Position numbers and translations under genes: made by a program. Shown here one piece after another: positions 19,201 through 26,749 of a stretch of 64,000 nucleotides of DNA (the stretch's first letter is position 1; every line of letters begins with the position of its first letter). The DNA lies in assembly GCA_902363625.1 (NCBI GenBank), contig CABJAS010000004.1, forward strand, positions 154,815-218,814, in the 5' to 3' direction. The notes beneath the pieces are model-generated. The model was not told the DNA's origin. It ran no database searches and saw only the letters and a program-made list of their open reading frames with translations. Source of the stretch: Clostridiaceae bacterium (GTDB taxonomy: Bacteria; Bacillota_I; Bacilli_A; Erysipelotrichales; Coprobacillaceae).

Positions 19201-19590
19201 TGCGATATTGAATTAGCAAAATATATATTAAATATTTCTGAAATAACTCTTATAATAACAGACGGTTTAGATGGTTTAAGCTATATTGCTCGTGAGATAG
19301 AAGCATTACAAATTATAGATGTATTCAAAGATTTTAGATATTCTAGAATACTGGAATCACTAGGAGAAAGATTGGTAAAAAATGATTGTGTAGAAAAGTA
19401 CTTTTGTATAGTTGAAAAAAGTAATAAAGTGTGTGATATTACAAAACATATTGAGGATGCACAATTTATTGATATTATAAAATCAATAGATTTACCAAAA
19501 AAAATCTATCATGTGTATTGCTATATTAGAGAAATATTATCAATGTTTGACCAAGGTGATTATTCAGAACGATGGACTAAAGGTATTTAA
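16243..19590 (+). CDS. Mrr-like nuclease / nSTAND3 NTPase, candidate anti-phage defence protein
   Basis: 1115 residues. Residues 10-120 resemble a restriction-endonuclease (Mrr_cat, PD-(D/E)xK) fold: DGGID with D43 as metal ligand, then VQVKRYK with Q56 and K58. A P-loop NTPase follows: Walker A GNPGVGKS at 202-209, Walker B VFIFDD at 248-253, and ITTREY as a sensor-like strand, the pattern of nSTAND3 domains. Residues about 430-1115 are helical, Leu/Ile/Asn-rich and unassigned, as expected of a sensor. STAND nucleases of this build (Avs-like) detect phage proteins, oligomerise and cleave DNA; this function is inferred. AAAGGAG seven bases before ATG 16243 decides the start over ATG 16177. 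Single gene, very AT-rich, on the ssrA island. Confidence 0.82.
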   Translation: MANYDFHHLLEPLEFESLAISVLSIREGCEFERFKDGKDGGIDSFYSSTEGLTIVQVKRYKDDWKYVKQRLKLEVNKVRKINPKRYILVLSVGLLPQYKQEIMKMFDGYILNSTDIVTSNDINAYFENSIYQQVELAYPKLWISSTNVLECLLRNGINNAIYNKSKLGYLKMKEELKTFVPVSLLYKAMEILNKNHSIIISGNPGVGKSINAMSLANYYLEKKSFEELYFIQSVNDIFQVINEKKSQVFIFDDFWGKIQFSNTYLKINDEEQILNLIDYFKKVDSKILIITTREYVLQQGLIKFLDMKDRYEKDKIILNLNDYDEIEKIDIMFKHLHNSVLEWKYIKQFYINCEKIANHRNYSPRFITDYLKLEIDTEVSPYEYIDNFFDRLDNPELFWENTFLQLSYEARLISIIISTSDQDLSILEIRNTYNNIVKAGEFGLKAELFDSAIKELSNTILNIYNKYSDDFYEGNIFVRFLNPSINDYLSMYINKYAEIYIPCLINNIEYIDQLLYLVENEKLEINQKYMKLLNSRLKEQFLDMTMTTAGQETLMAYIGDLEHQQLTKIYLLLSLYNKNKSKILFSLIKNYADDSYEKLKYEYKQFYETDMETLPGFFSKIKEIGIEFNGTKLIENYYKHCTFATEVAAVKDFEEGYLNEYEEFMSQYREKIKKNMKDLIIDDIYHYIDLIYDEFEVEDSELQLDMLLDRIPDLLHQFDLRYTKKYKNLVYTAAEREIYDYSESCSNVEFPKYENAYNKEKQNKEVYLKKSAEWLLGVPTVLSKSEVENSLLYADLNQSTKEFLLSSTLSEDIYELLYSLDYNKKVVTYFSGINISNINIWNFYSSIFDSLNSAIKSNIDILSAFIFGMFKHNTSKFHKESKLFVNSELLIKDADKLVEIGILCKRGRWYQFQNYTLLVYCTIMCVKSLDENQKQMFYDQRIWDCIDNLDNNATFYKILEQADTVAYNKYFIEPILRDFIELVDYKCDIELAKYILNISEITLIITDGLDGLSYIAREIEALQIIDVFKDFRYSRILESLGERLVKNDCVEKYFCIVEKSNKVCDITKHIEDAQFIDIIKSIDLPKKIYHVYCYIREILSMFDQGDYSERWTKGI

Positions 19591-19958
19591 TTTGGAATGG
19601 GTATCAATAAATGGTTAGCTTGGGAATTATTACACTGAGTCAATATAAAATGTAGGGAATACGTAGAAGATATTGTTTTTTATCTACTAATAAAAAAAGG
19701 ATAATTTTAGTATCTTTTCAAATATTGAACTTAGCTAAGCACCTGTCTATTTGTCATATATGTCATTTATTATTAATAGATGATACATTTGATAAATAGG
19801 CTTTTTTTATTCACATTGAGTCAAACAGGTTGATCTGTTTTTAATTTCAATTGTTGATATGAAGTTTCTATGATACTATAAAAATAGGATATATTTAAAT
19901 ATTAGAAAATACAAAAAAGATTTACAATGCACTTAGTTATAATTTAGGGGATGGCTCA
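19591..19958 (+). other. Intergenic region after the nSTAND gene
   Basis: No gene seen. It contains a long imperfect hairpin (19743-19808) and AT-rich promoter-like sequence before the next gene. Confidence 0.5.
19743..19808 (+). terminator. Long imperfect terminator hairpin
   Basis: About 22 bases on each side pair with mismatches (TGTCTATTTGTCA against TGATAAATAGGC at the base), followed by seven T residues. Probably ends the nSTAND transcript. Confidence 0.6.
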
Positions 19959-20492
19959 ATGTATGAATTAAATTATTCTAATGATAGAAATAAAGCACAG
20001 TTAGATACTGCACTTGGTCTGTTCATGAATAAAAAAAGAATAAAGAAATTAAAAAAGCTTCCAAAAGCTTCTACGAATTTTAAAACTCTCTTGCTTCAAT
20101 CCTTTTTATTTTTTATAATAGCTTTTATTTATTACTTATTACAAAAATCCGATGTAAATATCTTTCTGACAGTTATGCAAATAATTTGTATAATTCTAGG
20201 AGTAATATGGCTATTTTTAGCCTGTGTTAATTATTACATAATGTATACTTCATTTAAACAAATTAAGAATGCCGATGATATAGTGAATTTAATAGTAGAT
20301 GAAGAATACATCATGGATAATAATAAAAAATATTACTGGAATAGTTTGTATTGTTGTGTTATTTTAAACGACATTATTGTATTAATTTTTAAAAAGGATG
20401 CTCTTTATATACCATATAATGAGGAACATTTAAGGATATTAAGAAAAGTAATCGATGATGAAGGTTACTTTTATAGTATGAAAAACAAGTAA
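19959..20492 (+). CDS. Two-helix membrane protein, YcxB-like, function unknown
   Basis: 177 residues. A soluble basic N-terminus (MNKKRIKKLKKLPK) leads to two membrane helices (about 46-66 and 72-97) and a C-terminal cytoplasmic domain with IVDEEYIMDNNKKYYW and VLIFKKDALYIPY, the arrangement of YcxB-like proteins. No function is known. The upstream GGGG-containing region (ATTTAGGGGATGGCTCA) gives only a modest ribosome site. It stands alone on the AT-rich island. Confidence 0.6.
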   Translation: MYELNYSNDRNKAQLDTALGLFMNKKRIKKLKKLPKASTNFKTLLLQSFLFFIIAFIYYLLQKSDVNIFLTVMQIICIILGVIWLFLACVNYYIMYTSFKQIKNADDIVNLIVDEEYIMDNNKKYYWNSLYCCVILNDIIVLIFKKDALYIPYNEEHLRILRKVIDDEGYFYSMKNK

Positions 20493-20803
20493 GCTCTTCT
20501 ATGGTCTATATAAAGTGACTTATTTTAATTTAATTGGTAGAGTAAAAAAGGGAAGAGTCTCTAATATTTTACTTAGGCATCTTAGGCAGAATTAGAGTTT
20601 GGTATGATCAGAGCCGTTATATGGTAATGGGCTTTGTGAGTTGCCAAAGATAATTAACACATTTAAACTAATGTATAAATATCAAAGATTTTACCATAAA
20701 ACGGTCTTTTTATAAGAATTAAATGAATAGAATGTGTCCTGTTGTTTTAATACAGAAAGTGAAATTCAGGTATATTCGATATAACATGAAAGGAGAGATA
20801 AGC
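20493..20803 (+). other. Intergenic region
   Basis: No supported gene. AT-rich sequence without a readable frame; nothing recognisable apart from the ribosome site of the next small gene. Confidence 0.5.
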
Positions 20804-20953
20804 ATGCTCAATTTACTCAATATAAATGTAGGATTAAGTATAGCTATTATAGTTTTACTATTCGTCATTTTATATTTTATTATAAAGTTGGCAGTTAAAG
20901 CAGGAGTGAAAGAAGCCTATCAAGAGTTAAAAGACGATGGCAGTTTAAAATAG
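20804..20953 (+). CDS. 49-residue single-pass membrane peptide
   Basis: AAAGGAGAG precedes ATG 20804 with good spacing, so this start is chosen over an upstream ATG at 20723. The product has one N-terminal membrane helix (about residues 8-31) and a short charged tail (KAGVKEAYQELKDDGSLK). It resembles small Firmicutes proteins of the DUF6019 type, though I am not certain of the family. No toxin or antitoxin partner is obvious next to it. Confidence 0.6.
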   Translation: MLNLLNINVGLSIAIIVLLFVILYFIIKLAVKAGVKEAYQELKDDGSLK

Positions 20954-21151
20954 AAAAATAAAGAAGTAAGTAAAAAATCTATATAACGTTAAACATATTT
21001 CTATTATATTATTATTTATATTTAAAATGTTTTGTGTCAGTATTTATTAAATGTGTTAGTCTTTAAAGTTATTCAATCTAGTAAGAAACAAAATAACGGT
21101 GTTTATCATTCTTGTATATGATGTGAAAAATAATAAAAAGAGGACAAAAAA

Positions 21152-21535
21152 ATGGAAATAACAAAAGAAATTTTAGAAAGTATTTTAGATGCCTACATTT
21201 ATGAAATAGTCTTTGTCGATCGAGAACATATTGTTCGCTATATGAATAAAACAGCTAAGCAGAGATATGGGGATCGTGTTCAAATAGGAAATAGTCTTTT
21301 TAATTGCCATAATCAAAATTCGAAGATCAAGATTGAAGAATTTTTAAGGCGTGCAGATGCTGGTGAAGAGGAAATGTTTGAACTTCTTAACGGCAAAACA
21401 GGTGAAAGAGAATTCTTTGTACCGGTAAGAGATATAGATGGTAAGGTGATTGGTTATTTTGAAAGACATGAAATGCCATGGAATCAAGATGAACCGGAAG
21501 TGCCTGTATTTGAATATTGGAAACATCGGCAATAA
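21152..21535 (+). CDS. Single-domain PAS protein
   Basis: 127 residues forming one PAS fold: LDAYIYEIVFVDREHIVRYMNKTAKQ at the start and the late strands REFFVPVRDIDGKVIGYFERHEM. PAS domains sense ligands or redox state through a bound cofactor, but here no output domain is attached, so it may act on a partner or be a stand-alone binder. It marks the return to ordinary base composition after the island. It is followed, 48 bases later, by a small kinase gene. Confidence 0.72.
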   Translation: MEITKEILESILDAYIYEIVFVDREHIVRYMNKTAKQRYGDRVQIGNSLFNCHNQNSKIKIEEFLRRADAGEEEMFELLNGKTGEREFFVPVRDIDGKVIGYFERHEMPWNQDEPEVPVFEYWKHRQ

Positions 21536-21583
21536 GGGAATATAATAAATTTAAATGGTATAAAATTAAAGAGGAAAAGAATA

Positions 21584-22075
21584 ATGGGGATTAAGAATTA
21601 TCTAATTGAAGGGGTATCTTGTACAGGGAAAACAACAGTTTGTGATGAACTGATAAAACGTGGCTATCAAGCTATTCATGGAGATCGTGAATTAGCTTAT
21701 CAGGGGGATCCTGAAACCGGCTTGCCAACAGCTGGTCTGACACATGAACATCATATTTGGAACATTCAGAAAGTAAAATGTTTAGTCGCCAATCATGATG
21801 AGAAGATCACCTTCTTTTGTGGAGGATCTCGTAATTTTTCAAAGTTTATTGATTTATTTGATGAAGTATTTATCCTTGATATTGATCTTGAAACCTTGAA
21901 ACATAGATTAGACCAGCGTCCTAAAGACGAATGGGGATCAAAACCGTCAGAAAGAGAACTAGTGATAAAACTGCATCAAACAAGAGAGGATTTTCCTGAA
22001 AAGGCAATTATCATTGATTCCACTCAACCGATTGAGAAAGTGGTGGATGAAATTATTCGTCAAATTAAAATATAA
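21584..22075 (+). CDS. P-loop nucleotide or small-molecule kinase (AAA_33-like)
   Basis: 163 residues. P-loop GVSCTGKT at about residues 10-17, a DREL motif and a lid-like basic segment (LKHRLDQRPKDEWGSKPSER). The pattern is that of small adenylate-kinase-fold phosphotransferases. The substrate cannot be read from sequence. GAGGAAAAG precedes the ATG. A terminator follows at 22104. Confidence 0.65.
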   Translation: MGIKNYLIEGVSCTGKTTVCDELIKRGYQAIHGDRELAYQGDPETGLPTAGLTHEHHIWNIQKVKCLVANHDEKITFFCGGSRNFSKFIDLFDEVFILDIDLETLKHRLDQRPKDEWGSKPSERELVIKLHQTREDFPEKAIIIDSTQPIEKVVDEIIRQIKI

Positions 22076-22103
22076 CTGAATATGATGTAATAAAGTTATG
22101 ATT

Positions 22104-22146
22104 GTATCTTGATACTGTGATATGTAGATTCAAGATACTTTTATTT
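22104..22146 (+). terminator. Terminator after the kinase gene
   Basis: GTATCTTGA (22104-22112) pairs with TCAAGATAC (22130-22138), followed by a T-rich tail. Confidence 0.75.
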
Positions 22147-22154
22147 TAAAAAGA

Positions 22155-22180
22155 AAAGACTATCCAATTGGATAATCATT
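22155..22180 (-). terminator. Terminator of the converging membrane-protein gene
   Basis: ATTATCC / GGATAGT stem with AATT loop on the minus strand, followed by T-rich sequence. It lies just past the stop at 22183. Confidence 0.65.
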
Positions 22181-22182
22181 TC

Positions 22183-22542
22183 TTAAAAACCAGAGTAACT
22201 CGATATCTTTATAATACCATAGGTTTTGCATTCTATGTACAAAATTCGGCTGCCAGTGTCCCCTTTAATATCTTTGGTAGGCTTTAAATAAGTACTACGT
22301 GTTCCATAATATGTAGGACTTGGTTCAAAGCCCGTCGTATAAGCATCAATTGGATGTTCCATCAACGCAATCGATAGTCTGATCGAACCTGTAGTAGAAA
22401 AGAATGAATAGCTAAAAAATACTAATAATGCAATGAGGGGAATAATAAATCCTTTCCTTTTCTTTTTGAGAATAGTATAAAGCATCCAACCCATTCCAAT
22501 GATAGAAATAATACATAGGCACCAAGCTAAAGTAAGTTCCAT
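22183..22542 (-). CDS. Membrane protein of unknown function
   Basis: 119 residues with two membrane helices (about 5-24 and 30-49), then an outside domain of about 65 residues containing PTYYGTRSTYLKPTKDIKGD. AGGAGG seven bases before the ATG at 22542 decides this start over one 16 codons upstream. I do not recognise the family. It converges on the kinase gene and stands alone. Confidence 0.6.
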   Translation of the reverse strand: MELTLAWCLCIISIIGMGWMLYTILKKKRKGFIIPLIALLVFFSYSFFSTTGSIRLSIALMEHPIDAYTTGFEPSPTYYGTRSTYLKPTKDIKGDTGSRILYIECKTYGIIKISSYSGF

Positions 22543-22711
22543 TTTTCTGCCTCCTATCTTTACTATTATTATAACACTGTTTAAAGTCATAGCAAACTTA
22601 CAAAGCTAGTGTATGAAAAATGCAAAAGGAGATAAGATTGTAAATAAGGAAAATCTATAGTAAAATTAAATAAAGAAGATACATTGAATAATGAATAAGG
22701 AGGGAAGTACT

Positions 22712-23029
22712 ATGAACTATTGTGAAAAATGCTATCATCTAAACGATCAGGAAGAATGCAGCTGCTGCGGTAATAAAAAATTAAGAGAAATTACGGATAA
22801 AGATGTATGTTTTCTTATAGAAAAACAAACAATTTGGGCAGAGATGCTGAAAGAAAAGCTAGATCATGCAGAGATACCTTTTGAATGTGTTGGAGGTATG
22901 GGAGCTGCAATGGCAATAAAAACAGGACCATATCTGGAGAATTACCAGTTCTACGTACCTTACGCTTATTATTCAAAAGCAAAAATTATTATTGATGAAA
23001 TGTTTTCACAGGATCAAACTGCTGATTAA
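22712..23029 (+). CDS. Zinc-ribbon protein with a DUF2007-like domain
   Basis: 105 residues. The N-terminus has a four-cysteine ribbon (CEKC, then CSCC) and the rest (FLIEKQTIWAEMLKEKLDHAEIPFECVGGMG...YQFYVPYAYYSKAKIII) looks like the DUF2007 ferredoxin-like fold proposed for signal transduction. AAGGAGGG before ATG 22712 decides the start. Monocistronic. Function unknown. Confidence 0.65.
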   Translation: MNYCEKCYHLNDQEECSCCGNKKLREITDKDVCFLIEKQTIWAEMLKEKLDHAEIPFECVGGMGAAMAIKTGPYLENYQFYVPYAYYSKAKIIIDEMFSQDQTAD

Positions 23030-23119
23030 TAATAAAGATATTATATAAATATTCTGTTTTTTCCATGATAAAAGGCGATTTATTTAATAATAAATATTTT
23101 TTAAAATAAAGGAGAAAAA

Positions 23120-23587
23120 ATGATTGTTCTTAGAGAAATGATGAATAACGATATACCGCTCTTTAAAAAATGGATCTATTTGCCGCATGTCGCCAAGTGG
23201 TATCATGAACCACAAGATTGGATTGAAGAGGTTGAAAAACAAGACAATGAATTTTCCTGGCTTCATCACTTTATTGTGGAAGATAATGGAAAACCAATTG
23301 GCTTTTGTCAATATTATGCTTGTCAGGACAGTGATGAACTTTGGGGTGGGTATACAAAACTAAAAGGAACGTATAGCGTTGACTACCTGATTGGAGAATT
23401 AGACTATCTTAAAAAAGGATTTGGCAAACAAATCCTTGAAAGTCTCATGTATAAGATTAGGACTCATGATGATGCTAAAAGAATCGTTGTGGAGCCGGAA
23501 CCGGAAAACAAGGCTTCTTGTGGATTACTGATATCATGCGGATTTGACTTCGATCAAGCTACAGGAATCTATGTAAAAGAACTATAA
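23120..23587 (+). CDS. GNAT acetyltransferase, AAC(6')-like
   Basis: 155 residues with a GNAT fold: LREMMNNDIPLFKKWI, the VDYLIGELDYLKKGFGKQI acetyl-CoA loop and the RIVVEPEPENKASCGLLISCGF block. The layout is close to aminoglycoside 6'-N-acetyltransferases and RimJ/RimL-type enzymes. Whether it modifies aminoglycosides cannot be read from sequence. GGAG precedes the ATG. The next gene starts 39 bases later and may be co-transcribed. Confidence 0.78.
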   Translation: MIVLREMMNNDIPLFKKWIYLPHVAKWYHEPQDWIEEVEKQDNEFSWLHHFIVEDNGKPIGFCQYYACQDSDELWGGYTKLKGTYSVDYLIGELDYLKKGFGKQILESLMYKIRTHDDAKRIVVEPEPENKASCGLLISCGFDFDQATGIYVKEL

Positions 23588-23626
23588 AAATGCTTAGTTT
23601 AAACTAAGCGAAAGGAGCAGCTGCTA

Positions 23627-24145
23627 ATGAATGCCTTTTTATTGATGATCCCATTCTTTTTTATACGTTTTGGTCTAATGCAGATGGTCAATAAAGAGGC
23701 ATTGTCACGTGCAGCCTTCTTTTCGCCATTACAAGGAAATGAAAAAATTGCTTACCTTGTTTATCAATTATCTAATATCCTTATCATTCTTTATCCGCTT
23801 TTCTTAAAGATTCAGATGGATCACTATACATTTTTATTGGGGTTCACCCTCTATATTTTAGGCACTGTTATTCTTGCTTTTTCGATTACTGCTTTTGCCA
23901 AACCGGCTCCTAATGGGCTAAATAGAAAAGGTATCTATCGCTATTCTCGCAATCCCATGTATGTTGCTTATTTCCTATGTTTTTTAGGGATTGCGGTCAT
24001 CACACGATCAATTTTGTTGCTGTTAGTGGTACTCACTTTTCAGATTTCGGCTCACTGGATTATTCTTTCCGAAGAAAGATGGTGTCTTATTAAATTCAAA
24101 GAGGACTATGCGGAGTATATGCGACATGTCAGACGTTATTTTTAA
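23627..24145 (+). CDS. Isoprenylcysteine-methyltransferase-like membrane methyltransferase
   Basis: 172 residues with about four membrane helices and the C-terminal SAM-binding signature of the ICMT/PEMT family: GIYRYSRNPMYVAYFLCFLG, then ILSEERWCLIKFKEDYAEY. Bacterial members methylate unknown lipid or isoprenoid acceptors; no substrate can be assigned here. AAAGGAGCAG lies before the ATG. Confidence 0.8.
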   Translation: MNAFLLMIPFFFIRFGLMQMVNKEALSRAAFFSPLQGNEKIAYLVYQLSNILIILYPLFLKIQMDHYTFLLGFTLYILGTVILAFSITAFAKPAPNGLNRKGIYRYSRNPMYVAYFLCFLGIAVITRSILLLLVVLTFQISAHWIILSEERWCLIKFKEDYAEYMRHVRRYF

Positions 24146-24189
24146 ATACTTTAATATATAATTCTATATACGATAATGCGATTATATTG

Positions 24190-24217
24190 AACTACTGAAT
24201 TTATTTTAGTAGTTTTT
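24190..24217 (+). terminator. Terminator after the methyltransferase gene
   Basis: ACTACT (24191-24196) pairs with AGTAGT (24208-24213), 11-base loop, six T residues. Confidence 0.7.
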
Positions 24218-24309
24218 TATATGTAATTCAAAAATCGGATAAACTCTACCCATGCTTTTAATGTATGATACACTATTCTATATGGGTATTTTATTATATT
24301 AAACTCTAC

Positions 24310-24318
24310 TGATATAAT
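24310..24318 (+). promoter_or_regulatory. Extended -10 promoter of the MFS gene
   Basis: TGATATAAT with -10 at 24313-24318. The word TAAACTCTAC occurs just upstream at 24300 and again at 24241 and may be an operator. The leader to the ATG at 24387 is about 60 bases and holds a small CAGTTA/TAACTG hairpin. Confidence 0.55.
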
Positions 24319-24386
24319 AAATCTTGCAGCACTTCACAGTTACTAACTGTAAGATATTTTAAATAAGAATCAGGAGAGAAAAATAA

Positions 24387-25544
24387 ATGAATCACAATTT
24401 GAAATTAAAAATTGCATTACTGTCTTGCTGTTTTGTCACAGCATCAACAAATGCAATTGCGGGGAATATTCCGGAAATGGCAAAGACCTTTTCTTCTACT
24501 CCGCTTTATATCATTGAGTTAATCACAACGATTCCGTCATTGTTTCAAATGCTGGCAATTATATTCGGTCGGTTTATCGCTAAGAAGATAGGCTATAAAA
24601 ACAATATCCTTTTAGGAATCGTCTTATGCGGCATTGGGGGAGTTATTCCTATTTTCATTCAGGAAATCATGCTTATCTTGCTATCCAGAGCTGTTTTTGG
24701 GATCGGTGTAGGTTTAATTTCTTCCTCACTGCTTACCTTAATTATTTCATTCTTTGATGGGGAAACAAGAAGCACCATGATCGGAATGCAGGGAAGCATA
24801 GGGGGCTTAGGAAGTTTGGTTGCTACCTTTATTGCCGGTCAGCTTCTGATATTTGGCTGGAACTACTCGTTTATCACCTATTTTGTCAGTTTTATTGTAC
24901 TGATTATTGTCTTTTTATTTGTACCTAATGTTAAGAATAAAGAAGTTCATGATAATAAAGAAACTCATCAGCATGCCACTAAATCATTTAAAGATATAAT
25001 GGGATTAGTCAGTCTGTCATTATTGATGTTTCTTTCTGTTTCCTTGGCAACATTGTTTGTCATTAAAAGCTCTTCTTTAGTCACACAGGCAGGATACGGA
25101 ACAGCAAAAGACGGAAGCACTATTATTATGCTGATCTCTTTAGGCTCTTTATTAAGCGGTGCAATTTACGGAAAGATCTATTCAAAAATAAAAGACATGT
25201 CTTTAGTTTTATTCTATGTTTTATGTGCAGTGGCATTTGTTATCGGAGGAATATTTAATCATCTTATCACAATGTTGATTGCGGGATTTATATTAGGTTT
25301 CGGTTATATGGCGTTTGTACCTTTTATTCAAGAGAAAATCCATTCTGTCTATGTTCATTTTGGTGAGAGTGCAACCAGTGTAGTTCTTGTGTTTCAAAGC
25401 TTAGGTGCATTCCTAGCCCCGTATCTTGGTAATATGTTTAGTTATGTGACAACGGATTTAAATAATCAGTTCATTATGAGCGGAGTTATCTTTGGAGTAC
25501 TGGCATTAATAGCTTTCTTTATTAAAAGACCGATTCAAGCTTAA
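24387..25544 (+). CDS. MFS family exporter
   Basis: 385 residues with 12 predicted membrane helices and the loop-2/3 motif FGRFIAKKIGYKN expected of the major facilitator superfamily. Charged central loop (NVKNKEVHDNKETHQHATK) separates the two six-helix halves. Such 12-helix members mostly export drugs or metabolites; the substrate is not known. GGAGAG lies before the ATG and a terminator follows. Monocistronic, with its own promoter. Confidence 0.85.
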   Translation: MNHNLKLKIALLSCCFVTASTNAIAGNIPEMAKTFSSTPLYIIELITTIPSLFQMLAIIFGRFIAKKIGYKNNILLGIVLCGIGGVIPIFIQEIMLILLSRAVFGIGVGLISSSLLTLIISFFDGETRSTMIGMQGSIGGLGSLVATFIAGQLLIFGWNYSFITYFVSFIVLIIVFLFVPNVKNKEVHDNKETHQHATKSFKDIMGLVSLSLLMFLSVSLATLFVIKSSSLVTQAGYGTAKDGSTIIMLISLGSLLSGAIYGKIYSKIKDMSLVLFYVLCAVAFVIGGIFNHLITMLIAGFILGFGYMAFVPFIQEKIHSVYVHFGESATSVVLVFQSLGAFLAPYLGNMFSYVTTDLNNQFIMSGVIFGVLALIAFFIKRPIQA

Positions 25545-25545
25545 G

Positions 25546-25573
25546 ATTCAATATAATATTGGATCTTTTTTTG
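25546..25573 (+). terminator. Terminator of the MFS gene
   Basis: Nine-base stem around TATAA loop (AGATTCAATA against TATTGGATCT, one mismatch) with seven T residues. Confidence 0.8.
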
Positions 25574-25662
25574 TTTGAATGCACTTAGAGAATCTTGGCT
25601 GAGGAATATCTCTTATATAAATAGAATATATAACAGTAGAAGATATAAACTTAGGAGGGCTT

Positions 25663-26652
25663 ATGTGCACAGCAATCAATGTTAAAACGCAGCTTGGCAG
25701 TATTTTCTTAGGACGTACGATGGATTTTTCTTATCCTTTAGATCCACAGCTTTATGTTGTACCTAAAGGCTATGAATGGAATAACCAGCTAAATACGCAT
25801 ACGATTAAGACAAATTATACTTTTATGGGCATTGGTCAGGATATTTCTCCGGTAACCTTTGCGGATGGCGTCAATGAAATGGGCTTTGCGATCGCTGTTT
25901 TGTATTTTCCCGGCTATGCAGTTTATGATCCGATTGACGTGCAGGATCGTCAAACCTTATCTGTTACTGCACTTGAAATGACCAAGTTTTTATTGAGCAC
26001 CTGTGCGAATGTTGACCAAGCAGCTAAGTTATTGAAAACAATTCGAATTGTTGGAATAGAAGATCCGGTAACTCAGTCGATTGCACCGCTTCACTGGATC
26101 ATGGCAGATAAAGAGGGAGCCTGCTGTGTCATTGAAAAAACAGAAAAAGGCTTACAGGTAATGAACAATCCCATCGGGGTACTATCAAACAGTCCTGACT
26201 TTTTATGGCATATGACAAATTTAAGAAATTATATGAGTGTAACACCAACACAGATGGAAGCGATAAAGTGGAACTCATTTAGCTTAACACCATTTGGTCA
26301 AGGTGCAGGTACCTTTGGTTTACCGGGAGACTATACACCGCCATCCCGCTTTGTCAGAGCCGCCTTTTTAAAAAGCCATACCATTTACCCCAATAACCAG
26401 AGTGAAGCAGTAACTGCCTGTTTTCATGTCATGGAAAGTGTAAGTATTCCTAAAGGCGTAGTCATAACGAAACGAGAAACCAGTGATTATACTCAATATA
26501 CAGCGTTTATGGATCTAACGACATCACAATACTTTTTTAAAACTTATGACAACAGTGAGATTATAGCGGTTCAATTACCACTTTATTCCCAAAATAAAGA
26601 TCAAATTATTTCTTTAGGTAAACTGATCCGTCCAATAACGTTTAAGCATTGA
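25663..26652 (+). CDS. Choloylglycine hydrolase family (bile salt hydrolase / penicillin V acylase)
   Basis: N-terminal nucleophile hydrolase of 329 residues. Removal of Met1 exposes the catalytic Cys2. The other active-site residues of the family are in place: R18, D21, N71 (VNEMG), N176 (SNSPDF) and R229 (PPSRF). It cleaves an amide side chain, either glycine/taurine from bile salts or phenoxyacetyl from penicillin V. The stretch GQGAGTFGLPGDYTPPSRF and the C-terminal IPKGVV...DYTQYTAFMD look closer to Bacillus YxeI-type acylases, but substrate cannot be settled from sequence alone. A gut host would favour bile salts or acyl-homoserine-like amides. GGAGGG lies before the ATG. Confidence 0.9.
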   Translation: MCTAINVKTQLGSIFLGRTMDFSYPLDPQLYVVPKGYEWNNQLNTHTIKTNYTFMGIGQDISPVTFADGVNEMGFAIAVLYFPGYAVYDPIDVQDRQTLSVTALEMTKFLLSTCANVDQAAKLLKTIRIVGIEDPVTQSIAPLHWIMADKEGACCVIEKTEKGLQVMNNPIGVLSNSPDFLWHMTNLRNYMSVTPTQMEAIKWNSFSLTPFGQGAGTFGLPGDYTPPSRFVRAAFLKSHTIYPNNQSEAVTACFHVMESVSIPKGVVITKRETSDYTQYTAFMDLTTSQYFFKTYDNSEIIAVQLPLYSQNKDQIISLGKLIRPITFKH

Positions 26653-26660
26653 ACTTAGGA

Positions 26661-26692
26661 ACTTGAAACCATGAAGGTGAAGAGTTCTTTTT
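26661..26692 (+). terminator. Terminator after the hydrolase gene
   Basis: GAACT/AGTTC-based stem with a long loop, followed by TCTTTTTT. Confidence 0.55.
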
Positions 26693-26749
26693 TATTGCAC
26701 ATAAAATAAATAAAGGGTAGAATATAAAACAATAAGAAGGAGGGATTTT

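Noticed and set aside
24226-24386. Possible riboswitch or attenuator in the leader of the MFS gene
   Set aside because: Only small hairpins and a repeated TAAACTCTAC word are present; no known riboswitch core can be recognised.
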